A DNA stretch of 64,000 bases from Hymenochaete sp. R1 (Eukaryota > Basidiomycota > Agaricomycetes > Hymenochaetales > Hymenochaetaceae), in the NCBI GenBank assembly GCA_019400425.1, contig JAFREE010000095.1, positions 1 through 64,000 of the forward strand, written 5' to 3'. A program made the position numbers and the translations under genes. How positions within the stretch are numbered: position 1 is the stretch's first letter; every line of letters starts with the position of its first letter. The notes under the pieces were generated by a model that was not told the origin of the DNA, did not search any database, and worked only from the letters and a program-made list of their open reading frames with translations. Positions 1-11,252 of the stretch are shown here, in pieces.

Positions 1-1278
1 GTATCTGCCTATCTCAATGGTGAACTTGATGACGGTGAGATCATATATATGAAGGAGCCCCCCGGGTTTGCAGAAAGTGAGAGCGGAGATGGTGGTGGAT
101 GGTTGTTAAGGCTGTTGCGGCCGCTGTACGGACTCAAACAATCTGGCCGAAAATGGTATGAAAAGTTCTCATGCATCATGACCGAGGAGCTTGGCTTCAC
201 CCAATGTGACGTCGACCAAGGGGTGTTCTTCAAAAGAAGCAAAATGGCATGTGACGGTCACGGTAAAGCCATCAGCCACATCTTCGTTCTCACCGTGCAT
301 GTTGACGACTGCACCCTCTGCGCTACACACAACCACCAGCTTAACGAGTTCAAGGACCAGATCCATCAGCATGTTGAAATTACTGACCTGGGGCCCATTC
401 ACTGGCTCCTGGGCATCCAAATCCGCCGCAACAGGGACTTGAAGAGCATCTCGCTCTGTCAAGAGGCCTACATTATTGATATCCTCAAAAGGTTCAATTT
501 CGACGAAGCAAAGCCAGTCTCCACACCCATGGACCCAAATGCAACATTCATTCGCTCTCAGGGTCCACAATCATCAACAGAACGCGCAGCAGTCCGTCAC
601 ACACCATATAGGGAAGCCGTTGGCTGTCTCATGTATGCAGCTATGGGGACACGGCCGGACATTGCTTTTGCTGTCACCCTCCTCTCCCGTTTTGCAAATG
701 ACCCAAGTCCACAACACTGGGAGGCAGTCAAATGGGTGTATAAGTATCTGAATGGCTCTAAGGACCTGCGTTTGACATATGGAGCGACTGGAAGGAAATG
801 GAGTGGGAACGAGATAGTTGGGTATGCGGATGCCGACAGATCGATGCAGGAGGACAGGCGTGCCATCTCAGGCAACGCATTCCTGGTCAATGGTGGTGCC
901 GTCTCTTGGCTCTCTAAACGCCAAGAGCTTGTCTCTTTGTCAACTACTGAAAGCGAGTACATCGCTGCCACACACGCCGCAAAAGAAGCCCTATGGCTTG
1001 TCCAACTCAGCAGCCAAGTCTTCGGCTTCAAACCCTCACCTGTTACTTTGAACTCGGACAACCAGAGCGCCATTGCTCTTGCAAATTCGAACCAATATCA
1101 CTCAAGGACGAAACACATCGATGTACGCTACCACTTCATCAAGTGGTTAGTCGAAGAAGGCCGAATTCGGCTCATATACTGCCCCACCAAAGAAATGGTA
1201 GCAGACGCTCTCACAAAGGCCCTGCCTTCGCTCGCTGTCAAGCACTTCACTACCGAACTGGGCCTTCGCAAGGATTGA
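1..1278 (+). CDS. Ty1/copia retrotransposon polyprotein, C-terminal part (reverse transcriptase and RNase H)
   Basis: The reading frame is open from the first base, so the 5' part (gag, protease, integrase) lies outside the window. In order it shows the RT motif RPLYGLKQSGRKWYEKF, the catalytic RT aspartates as HVDDC, the conserved SLCQEAYI and LMYAAMGTRPD blocks, and the copia RNase H region with LSTTESEYIA, the RTKHIDVRYHF block and the terminal VADALTKALP. These are hallmarks of Pseudoviridae-type elements. No stop or frameshift interrupts the 425 codons, so the copy is young or still intact in this part. A polypurine tract and LTR follow directly after the stop. Confidence 0.95.
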   Translation, partial: VSAYLNGELDDGEIIYMKEPPGFAESESGDGGGWLLRLLRPLYGLKQSGRKWYEKFSCIMTEELGFTQCDVDQGVFFKRSKMACDGHGKAISHIFVLTVHVDDCTLCATHNHQLNEFKDQIHQHVEITDLGPIHWLLGIQIRRNRDLKSISLCQEAYIIDILKRFNFDEAKPVSTPMDPNATFIRSQGPQSSTERAAVRHTPYREAVGCLMYAAMGTRPDIAFAVTLLSRFANDPSPQHWEAVKWVYKYLNGSKDLRLTYGATGRKWSGNEIVGYADADRSMQEDRRAISGNAFLVNGGAVSWLSKRQELVSLSTTESEYIAATHAAKEALWLVQLSSQVFGFKPSPVTLNSDNQSAIALANSNQYHSRTKHIDVRYHFIKWLVEEGRIRLIYCPTKEMVADALTKALPSLAVKHFTTELGLRKD

Positions 1279-1285
1279 GGGGGAG
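1278..1285 (+). other. Polypurine tract of the copia element
   Basis: AGGGGGAG sits immediately upstream of the TG that opens the LTR and overlaps the last base of the stop codon. This is the usual plus-strand primer position in LTR retrotransposons. Confidence 0.8.
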
Positions 1286-1523
1286 TGTTGGAGTTGAGAC
1301 GCAATCCATTAGGTCGGCCCAATATGTTTCCTTTGTTTACCCCTTTCTATCGTTCCGTTCATTTCTCCGAATCCCCCTATGGATGTTCCGTCCCACCTTT
1401 TGATCCTGTTCTCTCTCTCTGTTTACCATACACGCAAAACTGTAACTACATAAAAACCCAGATAATACAAACCGAAACCCCCAGGATATTCCTGGTAACT
1501 TTTGCGCGCGATATCAGATAACA
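1286..1523 (+). repeat. 3' long terminal repeat of the copia element
   Basis: It begins TGTTGG right after the polypurine tract and ends ...AACA, giving the TG...CA ends and a short TGTT/AACA terminal inverted repeat, about 238 bp. The exact 3' edge could be 1523, 1525 or 1527 because the sequence there is ACACACA. The 5' LTR and the target-site duplication are outside the window, so neither the edge nor the age can be confirmed here. Confidence 0.7.
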
Positions 1524-1591
1524 CACAGTCAGTGTCGATTTAATCACAGGTCCACCCAGTATGTATGGATAAATGCAAAAAAAAAACATGA

Positions 1592-3814
1592 TCAAATCCG
1601 CACGCTTTTGACAACCTTCGATATACCACTGGTCTCTCCGCCGTAGTGATTGGAGTCCCTTATCCCTCCTTTGTATATAGCCTTCTGCGACGAAAGTCTC
1701 TTCTTTGCCTTCTCGAAACGTTGCCGTTTCTTAACACGAGGGTTACGAACAGCCTTTGCTCGCCGAGGAGTAAGACCTTTGTTCTTGAGAATGGCTCGAG
1801 AGATTGAGCGTTGGCCGTCCGCCTCGTCCTCGTCATACTCCACGCTAGATTGGAATTGAGTACACCGTCAGGTAAGGCTAAAGAAAGAGAAACGCACCGC
1901 TTCGCCTCCTTCTGCTCCTCGTATCTAGCCTTCTTTTCTTCCTTCTTCGTCTTTTTCGCCTTCTTCACCAGTGAATAGTATCCATTATCGTCCTCGTCGC
2001 TGCTTCCGCTAACCTCATCTCTCTCCCTCTTCCGGTAGGATACACTTTCTGCATCTTCCCCATCCAAGTCATCACCGCCCTCACCCAATCCTTTTTGTAC
2101 TCGGCTCTCTTTATTTTTCTTCCGCTCGCGGTATGGAACGTCGTCATCACCGCCAAGAGCAGTACGAGCAGTTTGTCGCCTTGCACTTGCATTCTCGATC
2201 TTTGACGTATGGAAACGAAGAGCCTTCTTCCGTGCGCCTTTATCTACCACGTCCGCGTCGTCTAGTGAGATCGCCTCGCCAAATCCGAAGTTCTCCTCGC
2301 TGACACTGGACTTTGCTTTTGAAGGCGCCTTTGAAGGGCCAGCCTTGGGTATTGTAGGCTCCTCCAAGTCGAATTTGACCTTCGATGAACGCTGGGATTT
2401 TGATTCGTCTTGATCCTGCTTTTTGGCCGGGGTCTTTACTGCCACCAATGGTTTCGTCGGCTTCCCGTTAATCCCTGGAGAACCGTTGCGTAAAAGGGGT
2501 GTCATCTTGCTATGGTCGTTGTCCTTCGAGCTACCTGATCCAGATAGTGATAGAGCCTCTTCCATCAACTCCGCTTCCTCGTCTTCCATATCTGAATCAT
2601 CGTCGAGCTCGTCGGATTCAGATTCATCGAGGTCCGACTCAGAATCGGACACGCCGAGATTTAACTCATCGAACGCTTGTAAACCTTGCTTAAGAGTGAC
2701 AAGTCGTTTCATGATTGGATGCTCTCTCAGCAGCTCAGGGCGTTGGGCATATTTCTCCGATGCACGTAAGTGAAGGTAGAACGCCAAAACAGTCGCATAC
2801 GTCAGAAGCGTTTCTGGGGATGGGGTAAGGCAGGCGTCGATTTTATATTCGGAAATACGTACGATAGTGGATGTGTGAGAGACGCCGGCCTTTTACATCA
2901 GACTGAAGTCTACGGTACGATAAGAAGCATACAGAATGGGATACGACTGAAGTACTCACTGGTCCATTTTCCTCTTGACTTTCACTAACTGGTGCGCGAT
3001 ATCATCCCAGTCGTATGCAAGGGCTAACGCCTCTGGATTCGTCCTCTCCAAATGTTGGATCACTGAACGTTTATCCTTTTGTACGGCCTGAGTTGGAGGC
3101 TTCACGACTGGTTCCCAAAAATCACTACACAGAGACATGAATCAGCAGTGGGGAAAAAGCATGAGCAAGGATGGTGAAGCTCACTCCGAAGGTTTGAGCT
3201 CTGAAGATCTTTGCAGAAAATCGTTGTACCCGAAGTCTTCCTCTTGCATGGCCTCCCTATGTTTCGCTTGTAGCCTACGCGCCTCCTTTTCTTCCATTTC
3301 GTGTGCCTCCTCGTCATCCGAGTCGATCTGTTGAGCGTTGGAAGAATAGTACGCGGATTTCTTGTGTCCCCATGATTCCTCCTCTTCCTCGTCGTCCGAC
3401 TCATCCGATCCAGCCGTGGCCTTCAAAGACTTTCCAGCCTTCTCCCTCTTTTTCTTCGCTTTGGTTTTCGACGAAGGCTCATCCTCGCTTTCCTCCTCGT
3501 CTTCACTCGGTTCTACCAAGTCGTCGTCGTCTTCGTCGTCGTCCCCGGAATCATCCAGTCCATTCAGAGCGAAAACTTCTTCTTCGTGATCCTCGTCGCC
3601 ATCGAAGGTTTCCTCTCCTTCAAGAAGTATCTTGTCTCGCTGCTCGTGAACTATACACGATCAGAATCAACGGCGCGACAAAACCCAAGCGGTACGCACA
3701 TTGATCCACGTCGTCTAAAGGTATCTCGTCCCTCGTGTTCCACCTCTCCGCCGACTTGCCAGACTTCCTTTTAGACGGTGCCGTATGACCTTTCGAAGCT
3801 CGCCGTCGAGGCAT
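1592..3814 (-). CDS. SAS10: SAS10/UTP3 small-subunit processome protein
   Basis: Six exons (3814-3700, 3650-3185, 3124-2960, 2909-2863, 2813-1898, 1844-1592) join to 653 residues. N-terminal acidic stretches lead to the SAS10 block with SWGHKKSAYYSS and EEDFGYNDF. The Sas10/Utp3/C1D helical domain follows (DWDDIAHQL ... TLLTYATVLAFYLHLRAS ... MKRLVTLKQGLQAFDEL). The diagnostic C-terminal domain has KNKGLTPRRAKAVRNPRV and YGGETSGI. The family acts in the nucleolus with U3 snoRNP in 18S rRNA maturation and was also found as a silencing factor in yeast. The N-terminus is lysine/arginine-rich, as expected for a nucleolar protein. No frameshift is needed. Confidence 0.93.
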
Positions 3815-4616
3815 GTTCTGAGAGAAAAGGTGGTCGAGTATAAAGTGTGTGCCAACGCCAACACTTCAACGCCATTTCCTGGCATGCGGCTCAAAAAGAT
3901 TCGGAGCGTCGATCAAACTAAAAATGGGAACGGTCCGACTATCCCGGACTTGAGTACCTTTGGGGTTCATGGGATGGGATGGATGGTTCCGTCACCAAGG
4001 ACGCTCAAAGCAAGGCAGATAAGAAGGTCATTGATACTACTGTTGGAGTTCCTTATCTAACTATATTATATTGTATCTGTATGTGCTCTGTGCTGTAAGC
4101 AAGCATTGCCTCACTAAAAGAACTCAAATAATTCCAAGTCGCAGCGCACATTCCATGCCGAACTGAGTGGGTCCTTCTAGGAACGGAGGAATAACACTCG
4201 GAACATCGAATACCCAGGCACTCAAGAGCAAGCCATGCATCTCAGGTCATTGTCTCCTCATCTATGTCTCGGGTCGGTGTGTCGTCGATAAGATTAGTCC
4301 GTGTCTTGACTTTTCTTTCATCCCTAGAATTTCTTTCAAGTTCGATAGTCCATTCCAGTCATGGCTACTAGCACTCTTCCGAGACAAGAGAAAGTGCCCA
4401 ATAGAAATAGTAAATACTAAACCCTACATTCGTCGCGATAACTCTAAAGCTAAGAAGGGAGATGCAGCCAATCGCTGCAACCCTCACCCTCACTCAGACG
4501 TTGGATTAAGTGACCGTTTCCCCGTATTCGTCCTATCAGCCTCAATCGTCCATGCAAGATAGGCCCTTGTGATTTACATATCAGCACAGAACGCGCGACT
4601 CGCTCAGGAAGATAGC
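3815..4616. other. Intergenic, no gene seen
   Basis: This is the upstream region of SAS10 and the 3' side of the next minus-strand gene. The open frames here are short and lack family motifs or plausible splice chains. Confidence 0.5.
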
Positions 4617-5542
4617 TTACTCGTAGTACTCTATGTCCAAGTCAACATATGAGTTGGAATAGCCGGACGCTCGGTTCTGCGCCTCCTGAAAAGTGGAATG
4701 TTAAAACTCAGCTCGCACAAATTTACGAGCACGAAAGTATTCACTTCGATTTCCAGCGCCTGGAGGATTGCCTAAGTCGAGATGAAGTCATTTAAACGTC
4801 AATGAGAACGAAGCGCGTCTCGTCTCTTCGGCATCAAGACTCCACCAGCACGTACCGTAGCAAGCAGCACCCTATTCTTCCACAACCCAACCCGAAGCGC
4901 CCGACCTGAAAGTAAAGCACTGCAGTCAGCGACTCGCACTGTAGACCATTACCGCGTTTCGCAACACCAACCTTTCGTAGTGTCAGGTCCAGCAGCCGTT
5001 ATCGCAGGCAAAAAGATCTCGATCTCTGCATCCTCGATAGCTTCGCGGGCCACCCTCAGCGAGTCGTATACGTCAAATGGGACTTCTGATAATACCCTGT
5101 CTTCGAATGGTTCTTCATGAACAGGCACAGGTATTAAGAGAAGATTCAACAGTGATCGAGGAGAGGAGAAACGTACTGTTGAATATTTCGCTGGCTTCTA
5201 TCTCGGCGGTGCCTCCCATCCCGTTCGAGATCTACGATACTCTGGTATTGAGCTCGTACTCGACCCTTATAATGATTTTCAGCTTACTTGGAATTCCGAG
5301 TAACTAAGAAAGGTATCAAGTAATGAGTTGTTTGGATCTTGTCATAGAGTAGTAAAAACAAAAGATGGAACACACTGCTTGATGAACGGAAGTTTCTCCG
5401 CTTCATGATCCTCTAATAAAGACGGCCTTGAGCTAGTGGGAGCGCGAGAGTCCGAGTCCGAGTTGCGTACAGGAGACGCGAGGATTCCTGGTATGAGGAA
5501 GTAGAAAGCCGACAAAAAGGCTAGAACAAAAGTTGGCAACAT
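4617..5542 (-). CDS. Small predicted secreted protein of unknown function
   Basis: Seven exons (5542-5376, 5303-5288, 5241-5177, 5096-4972, 4905-4856, 4771-4745, 4685-4617) join to 172 residues and end ...DIEYYE. The first 22 residues are a clear signal peptide (MLPTFVLAFLSAFYFLIPG then ILASPV), with likely cleavage after an Ala-Ser. The mature part is hydrophilic, with an acidic segment (VAREAIEDAEIEIF) and no cysteine pattern. Two exons are only 16 and 27 nt, but all junctions have good GT/AG sites and the sum is in frame. I do not recognise a family. It could be secreted, or a signal-anchored protein of the secretory pathway. Confidence 0.6.
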
Positions 5543-6897
5543 CGACCGGCGAGTCGAAAGAACAAATAAACAAAATATGATTCAATGTGACGAGTGGGAA
5601 GTGAGTTGAAAACTGTGCACAGCACGGCACGAGCAGACAAACAAAGAAAACGAAAGGGAATGGAATTGCAAAGGAGGTTGTGTGGCCTGACACCCCGAAG
5701 AAAGTTACAATATGAAGTCGAAAGGCAAAAGGAATGAATAGATGAACGAAAGCCAGAGACCGAAACCAAGAGGAATGAAAACAATGGGAAAACGTGCGAA
5801 GGGCGAGAAGTCCGGGGGAGGGAAAGGGAAGGGAAGGGAAAGTCGACACCGTGCACTCACCGCGTTATATGTGCACTTCAAGGTTCACACTATATCATAG
5901 CATATATGAAAAGAAAGATCATCATACCCGGCACGCACCCCAGGCCATGCAAAAAAAGACAAAACCGGAACACTGGGATGGGAGTGTGATGTCGGTCGCT
6001 ACCACAACCGCCCATGACCAAATGACGGAGGAGAGCTCCACGATAATCACTGTTGCGAGCGTTTTTATTGTTCGTGAAGGGCGTTGTTCTGTCGATACGG
6101 TTGATCGTAAGCTCTGTGGAAGAGCGATCTCTGTAACTTTGAACTTGGCGACGATGTTCCAAGCACACAGATATGCATCGATCGATACTTGAGTACTTGT
6201 TCATATCGTCGAGGCTTCAGCAGCTCCAAGACCAGCCAAAACGGTGTTTCCGACATGTATGCTGGCAGAATACTAATAATCAAAGAGATACCGAGCGCCG
6301 GAGTCCGCAGCAGCAGCAGCACAGCCAGCACCGAACACATACAAAGGAATAAACTCTAATTCAAATACCGGGTGAGTGCAATTCAGCGCAGGTTGACGAC
6401 AGTTGCCGCGTACCTATTATTAGCAAGGACCGCGACGCTTGGTCCTATTCTGGGACTCCGGCATCATTAGAAACAAGACGTTACCATTGAAACGGCACCG
6501 AAACGCCCGAGGTTGGATAAGGATTCCGGTGCGGTGGCTTTGAGAACTTGAAGAAGAGGAAGTGTATAAAACCTTGAGATTGAAAGGTCCGAGGTTTACT
6601 ATGAAAACAACGTCACAACTTCGTTCCTCGATCAAGAAACAGTCTAGGAGTACAATTCGTCCCCTAAACCTCATCTATAAATGTACATCCAGTCATCACA
6701 ATCTAAAAGAAGGGACTCTAAGCTTCAGAATGCGCATTGTAAAGCACACACCCCGTAGAAGCAGAATCTATGCGTGAATTAAATGAAAGGGAAGGAACAG
6801 GAAAATGAACGAGGTGTCCAACTACCGGATTATTGTCCCCAGCTGCCCCAAAACACCAAGATAACGACTGACTCAAGAAAGGAAAACGTAAAGACAT
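5543..6897. other. Intergenic, no gene seen
   Basis: This stretch holds the promoter side of the small secreted protein gene and the 3' flank of the first desaturase. It contains a run of short G-tracts (5814-5838, separate entry). Open frames on both strands are short, compositionally odd and not connected by convincing splice sites. Confidence 0.5.
5814..5838 (+). promoter_or_regulatory. G-tract cluster, potential G-quadruplex
   Basis: Five runs of three to five G are separated by one to three bases (5814-18, 5820-22, 5826-28, 5831-33, 5836-38), about 270 bp upstream of the start codon of the minus-strand secreted-protein gene. The pattern meets the usual quadruplex rule. Function is inference. 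Confidence 0.4.
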
Positions 6898-8726
6898 CTA
6901 GTGACCACGTTTCTCGACAGGAGAGTCGATCTCGATACCAGAGTCGCTGTACGCACTATCGCCGCCTGCTGGGCGCGAAGCAGCAAGGCCTTCGGCGTTT
7001 TTGTAGAAGATAATGTTACCGTCGTCTTCGACGAACTAACGAAAGTTAAAACATATTGGTAAATTCCTGAAGATAAGGCTGACAAAAGTAGAGATCAAAC
7101 CAACCTTGCATTGCCTGTAAACACGATACATTTCAGACCAGCCAACTGGGCGTCCCTCAAGCTTGACACCAGCACGCTGCAGACGATCACGAAGAGCGTA
7201 TGTCGCTTCCCAAGCGTTGTAATGCGGGATCTTGCTACACACGTGATGGGCAACGTGCGTCTCTGAAATACCATGCGTTGCAAAGGCGCCCAACCAAGCG
7301 CCGATCGGCCCGAAGTCTCCGAGCAAGTTGCGGTCGAAGGTAGCCAATGCACCACGGGCAAACGTGTGCTCGGGAGCACGGTAGTGAGGGAGGAGAGGAT
7401 CGGTGTGTTGAAGGAAGGTGATGAGGACAAGCCAGTGGTTCACCCAAAGATAAGGGATAAAGTAAACCTTGAGCATCTCCACAAATCCACGCGTGTATAC
7501 CCAATACCCAAGTCCAGCTGCCCAAAATGCCATGCCAAGGACTGAGATATAGATCTGGACAGTCTCATGAGGCTTGAAGAGCGGGGCACCCGGTGTAAAG
7601 TCTAGACGCATTTAGATAAGAGTATGCTTGATACGACCATTCATGTCACTTACGGTTCGTGCCCTTAGGGTAACGGGCCTGTCCTGACGCATTGCGCGTG
7701 ATATACAACGGCCAGCCAAAGAGCTAGGTGAACGCGAGCAACAACAAAAAACATTAGTGAGTGACATAGCAATGTGCGACAGTTAAACTTACCAGAGGCA
7801 TAGCTGCATGATAAGCAGCGCCAATGGGAGAGTCGCCAATGGCCTCCAAAAGTTCCTTCCTAACCTCGTCAGCAACGCTCGCGCCATAAATATCTTCCTT
7901 TGCTGGGTCGAGAGGAGGAAGGTTAAGCTGCGAGCGTGTCTTTGGAACATGAACCTGATCCTGGGTCATATGTCCGGTGGAAGCGTGGTGTTTTCCGTGG
8001 GTGATCCTCCAGGAATGGTAAGGTACGCCAACACTAATGAGATAAAATCAATCAACATGAATTCCTTTTCAAAGCCTAGACTGGAGAAGACCAGGGAAGC
8101 CATGGAATTTTGATCCAAGGCAGATCTTGTTCGGGTGCGATGCAATCCATCCGCCAGCAACGGGATTGCCAAGGGCGTAAAGAACGGAAGAAAACTTACG
8201 CCGAGTGGAGTATCCAGCCAGCAAGGTTGTTGATGAACTTGCTCTCGGAGAACGCCTGGTGGCCGCACTCGTGCCCTATGACCCAGATACCCGTACCCCA
8301 GAGACCAGCGAAGAATGCATAGAGCGCCCATACAGCGACTTTGCCAGCTGTATAGAGGTACGGGCTGGGAAGCTCAATGTACTCTGGGGAGACGCGAGAG
8401 TCAAGGAAATCAGCTGCTTTGAGAGTGGCAGCGAGGAGGGCGAAATCCATCAAGCTAAGCGATTACGCGTGAGTTACTCTTTCGCTTCCTGTCGGTACAG
8501 AGCATATGCGCGACTTACACGTAGAGGGACGAGTGAATGGCCGACCTCTTGTAACAGTGGGCTCTGAGGAAAGCGTCAGGACGACGAGTGGCATGATCAA
8601 GCATGAGTGGAGAACTAACGGAATGGCCGACAACAAGTCTTTGACAGACAAGTCAGGGATGACGACCTCGTTCTGGTCGACGACGGTCGTCACGCCGTTC
8701 GCGTGTTTTGTCTTCATCGTCGCCAT
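6898..8726 (-). CDS. FAD2: Delta-12 fatty-acid (oleate) desaturase, tandem copy 1
   Basis: Seven exons (8726-8620, 8563-8519, 8454-8200, 8033-7793, 7723-7654, 7601-7105, 7035-6898) give 450 residues. The enzyme introduces the second double bond into oleoyl chains in the ER membrane, yielding linoleate. All three histidine boxes of membrane desaturases are present: HECGH, HGKHH within RITHGKHH, and HVAHH. Hydrophobic helices surround them (for example VWALYAFFAGLWGTGIW). The C-terminal tail ends ...IEIDSPVEKRGH. The third intron (166 nt) is longer than its counterparts in the sister copies. It is the most 3' member of three same-strand paralogues. Delta-12 is inferred from the FAD2-like sequence; delta-15 activity cannot be excluded by eye. 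Confidence 0.93.
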
Positions 8727-9414
8727 TGATGAGCAGCAGCAAAGAGCTGATGAAGGGCGAGGTGATGGTGGTCGAAGTGAAAGGGGAGTGGAGGGGGTGG
8801 GGGGGTAAGAGACTTGGAAGACTCTCCAGCTCACAGAGAAAAGAAAAAGAAAAAAAGAAAAAAGAAAGTTGAAATTCGAAAAAAAGACGCGACTATTTAG
8901 CAACTTCCTTTTTTGGAAAACGCCCCAATTCCTCCACGGTCACATGACCAGACTCTCCCCCAACTTGGAGCTTACCCATTTTTCACATGCAAATGACCCG
9001 TTCTCGACTCGGAAAGATGTGGAAAACTCTCCGCAGCGCCGCCAAGGGCTCCTGGCTTCTTCCTTTGGGTGTGGATCCATCACAGCCCTTTTTCTGCGGA
9101 GAAGAACGGACACTCAAGAAATGGGATGCCGCTCCTCCGCCACAGTGCACTTTGTTAGACTATCTTGCACACCGGGAAATCGTATGTTCGGATTTACAGA
9201 GCGTCCGAAATGTCCGTGCCTACATGGCATCAACCAATAATGCGCGCCGAATCAGCAATCGTCTCGGATGTATTGCGAGTCCACGTAGAATTGTGGCGTG
9301 AGCAGACTTTGCGAGCTTCAGGCAGCAGGTAGTAGGAAACGCCGCCTCTAACTCAAATCGCAGCAGATACGGATACTCTGGGTACCCCCGCTGAATTCTT
9401 CCTCTTGATCGGGG
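8727..9414. other. Upstream region of desaturase copy 1, no confident gene
   Basis: This is the promoter side of copy 1. A G/C-rich run lies at 8783-8805 (C-rich on the transcribed sense strand), and a TAAATAG element near 8890 could serve as a TATA-like box. A 104-codon plus-strand open frame starts at 8987 but has no recognisable domain or intron and is probably chance. Confidence 0.4.
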
Positions 9415-9807
9415 TTAAACAAGTCGAGTGAGGATCGTAAACTCATAGCCGCCCCTGTGTGGCCGTCCTGGACGAGGAGTGGACTCGGAGGGTGAGCGAA
9501 GTCGTTGTAGGTTTTTAAAGTGCCTCCCTTGAGCGACAAAGTTCCTCTGCCAGTGAACGGAGACCGCCATGTCCGGGAAATCGGTATGTCTTTATGCAGA
9601 ATCACTACTCACAATTTGATGTTTGTAAAGGATACCAAAGAGCCCAGGAGCACATAGTGCATCCCCGCCGCAGGCCCTACCACTCCAGGAATCATATGTG
9701 CTACGAACTTCTTCATCCAACTGCTTATCAAACGACACTCGTTTGCTTTGGCATGGACCACGACGCGTAATCATTCCAGGATGATTCCAGGTCTCACGAC
9801 TTTGCAC
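9415..9807 (-). CDS. Possible small two-exon hypothetical protein
   Basis: An open frame from ATG at 9807 can be spliced at GTGAGT (9612) to an AG at 9547, giving exons 9807-9613 and 9546-9415 and 108 residues in frame. The first exon contains KRVSFDKQLDEEVRSTYDSW. Without splicing the frame ends a few codons later. I recognise no family and there is no independent support beyond the good donor site. It lies back-to-back with the intronless gene at 9898, sharing about 90 bp of promoter. Confidence 0.2.
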
Positions 9808-9897
9808 TCAAGTTATTCAACTTGAAAATGCATAAAATTGCGTAGGCGAGTGTATGTCCATCTCGTAGACCCTCTTCTTCCATAAACCTTCACTCAA

Positions 9898-10677
9898 ATG
9901 GACAACGACTCACAGAGCCGCAAGCGCCGTGCCCCCGACACAGCTTCCGCCGACGCACCACAGGCCAAGAGAGGCTCAGGCGACGCACTCGCACGCAAAA
10001 TCGACAAAGCCATCGAAGACGAATTCATGTCCAAAAAATCCGACGCCGAGGCCGCGTTTGCCGAAATGGACTCTATCACAACCTTCCCCGACGACTTCGA
10101 CTTTGTCAAGGAGGGCAATAAAGTGACCGGCAAGTTTCGCAACGCACGCATGTACGTTGAGGAACTGACTAGGCGTCAACCGGATAAGACGGCCCACTGG
10201 TTCCGCCTCTTCTATCTCACTGAACTCAAACAAGCGATATGTTTCTTAGAACTGCGTTCGAGGTTTCACAAGGCAAAAGGTGTTACAGAGGTGTATACTC
10301 AACGCAAGGCGGTGCAACGTCTGGTTCACAGGGCGCACGAGCCGATTAAAGGTCTTTGGGAGACGGCGCTCAATGAATGGCTTGCAGATGCACAAAATAG
10401 CGGCATTCCAGCGTTCAGTGTGGCGAAAACGGCAGACGATTGGTTGAAGAGTGGCTCTCCCAAGTCAGCTGCAAAGCAAATTATCCTTGAGCGAGCGCAT
10501 CGGGCCGATTTATCCGACTACGACAACCAGATATTGGCGGACGCGTTTATGGACGTGGACCATAAGCTCGTGAAGGAGGTTGAAGAGGGAGCGACTCGTC
10601 TCGAAGAGGTGAATGCCATCAAGAGACGACCGGAATTTGCGATGATCTTTCCGCTGGAGAATGCTGGCCAAGCTTGA
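9898..10677 (+). CDS. Intronless orphan protein with basic N-terminal nuclear signal
   Basis: A single uninterrupted frame of 259 codons. The N-terminus carries SRKRRAP and QAKRG, likely a nuclear localisation signal, in a disordered segment. From about residue 45 to the end the sequence looks folded and mainly helical (KTAHWFRLFYLTELKQAICFL, then KAVQRLVHRAHEPIKGLWETAL and DYDNQILADAFMDVDHKLV). I do not recognise the family. It is the only complete gene here without introns and it sits inside the desaturase array, on the opposite strand. Retroposition or transfer are possible explanations, but equally it may be a fast-evolving lineage-specific gene. Confidence 0.75.
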   Translation: MDNDSQSRKRRAPDTASADAPQAKRGSGDALARKIDKAIEDEFMSKKSDAEAAFAEMDSITTFPDDFDFVKEGNKVTGKFRNARMYVEELTRRQPDKTAHWFRLFYLTELKQAICFLELRSRFHKAKGVTEVYTQRKAVQRLVHRAHEPIKGLWETALNEWLADAQNSGIPAFSVAKTADDWLKSGSPKSAAKQIILERAHRADLSDYDNQILADAFMDVDHKLVKEVEEGATRLEEVNAIKRRPEFAMIFPLENAGQA

Positions 10678-11252
10678 GTAGACAGTTATACGGAGTTCAC
10701 CTAACTCGGTTTCTTGTATAGGCATCTCACCACACCATTCTCCCGAGCTTAGCCGCCACCCTTTCTCATTCCAACTCAGTTATCTTTGCAACCTTGTCTT
10801 TGCGTCTCACAATAAGCATCGTATTGAACTTGACTTGGCTCAAGGCACTGACAAGCAACGTACATAAGAGAGCTTAAAGTCTTGATATGATATGGTGGTT
10901 CTGATAGGCGTATACATGTCTCATCTATGACTCTGAGTTCAATCCTGGATCTTATGCGGCAAAGTGCAAAAATAGATAAACTCAAGTGCTAATTGAAATT
11001 CCTAAATGCTCCGTAATTGCAAATCAATTTACATACAAATTGTAATGGAAGTCTAATGATTTCATATCTGTCAAATTCAAATAAAGTAGCCCCCCGCTCT
11101 CCGCCCGTCTTTTCTAGAAAACTCTTAAAAATACAAATTCGTACTCAGAACTTGCGAAACACTTATTGTATCTCCGTCGACTACAACACTACCTTTCCCG
11201 TCGAAAGGACGGTGACTCTGGAAAAGAAATGAAGAAGCCACCTAACAGACAT
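10678..11252. other. Intergenic between convergent genes, nothing seen
   Basis: AT-rich spacer between the 3' ends of the intronless gene and desaturase copy 2. It should hold both polyadenylation regions. Confidence 0.5.

Noticed and set aside
5433..5856. Two overlapping minus-strand frames rich in Phe/Ser/Leu upstream of the small secreted gene
   Set aside because: Low-complexity translations of a pyrimidine-rich leader; the well-spliced gene starts at 5542 with a proper signal peptide.
9898..10677. Translin or endogenous viral coat protein as identity of the intronless gene
   Set aside because: Length and helical look prompted the idea, but no signature residues of translin or of any viral coat family are visible; left as unknown.
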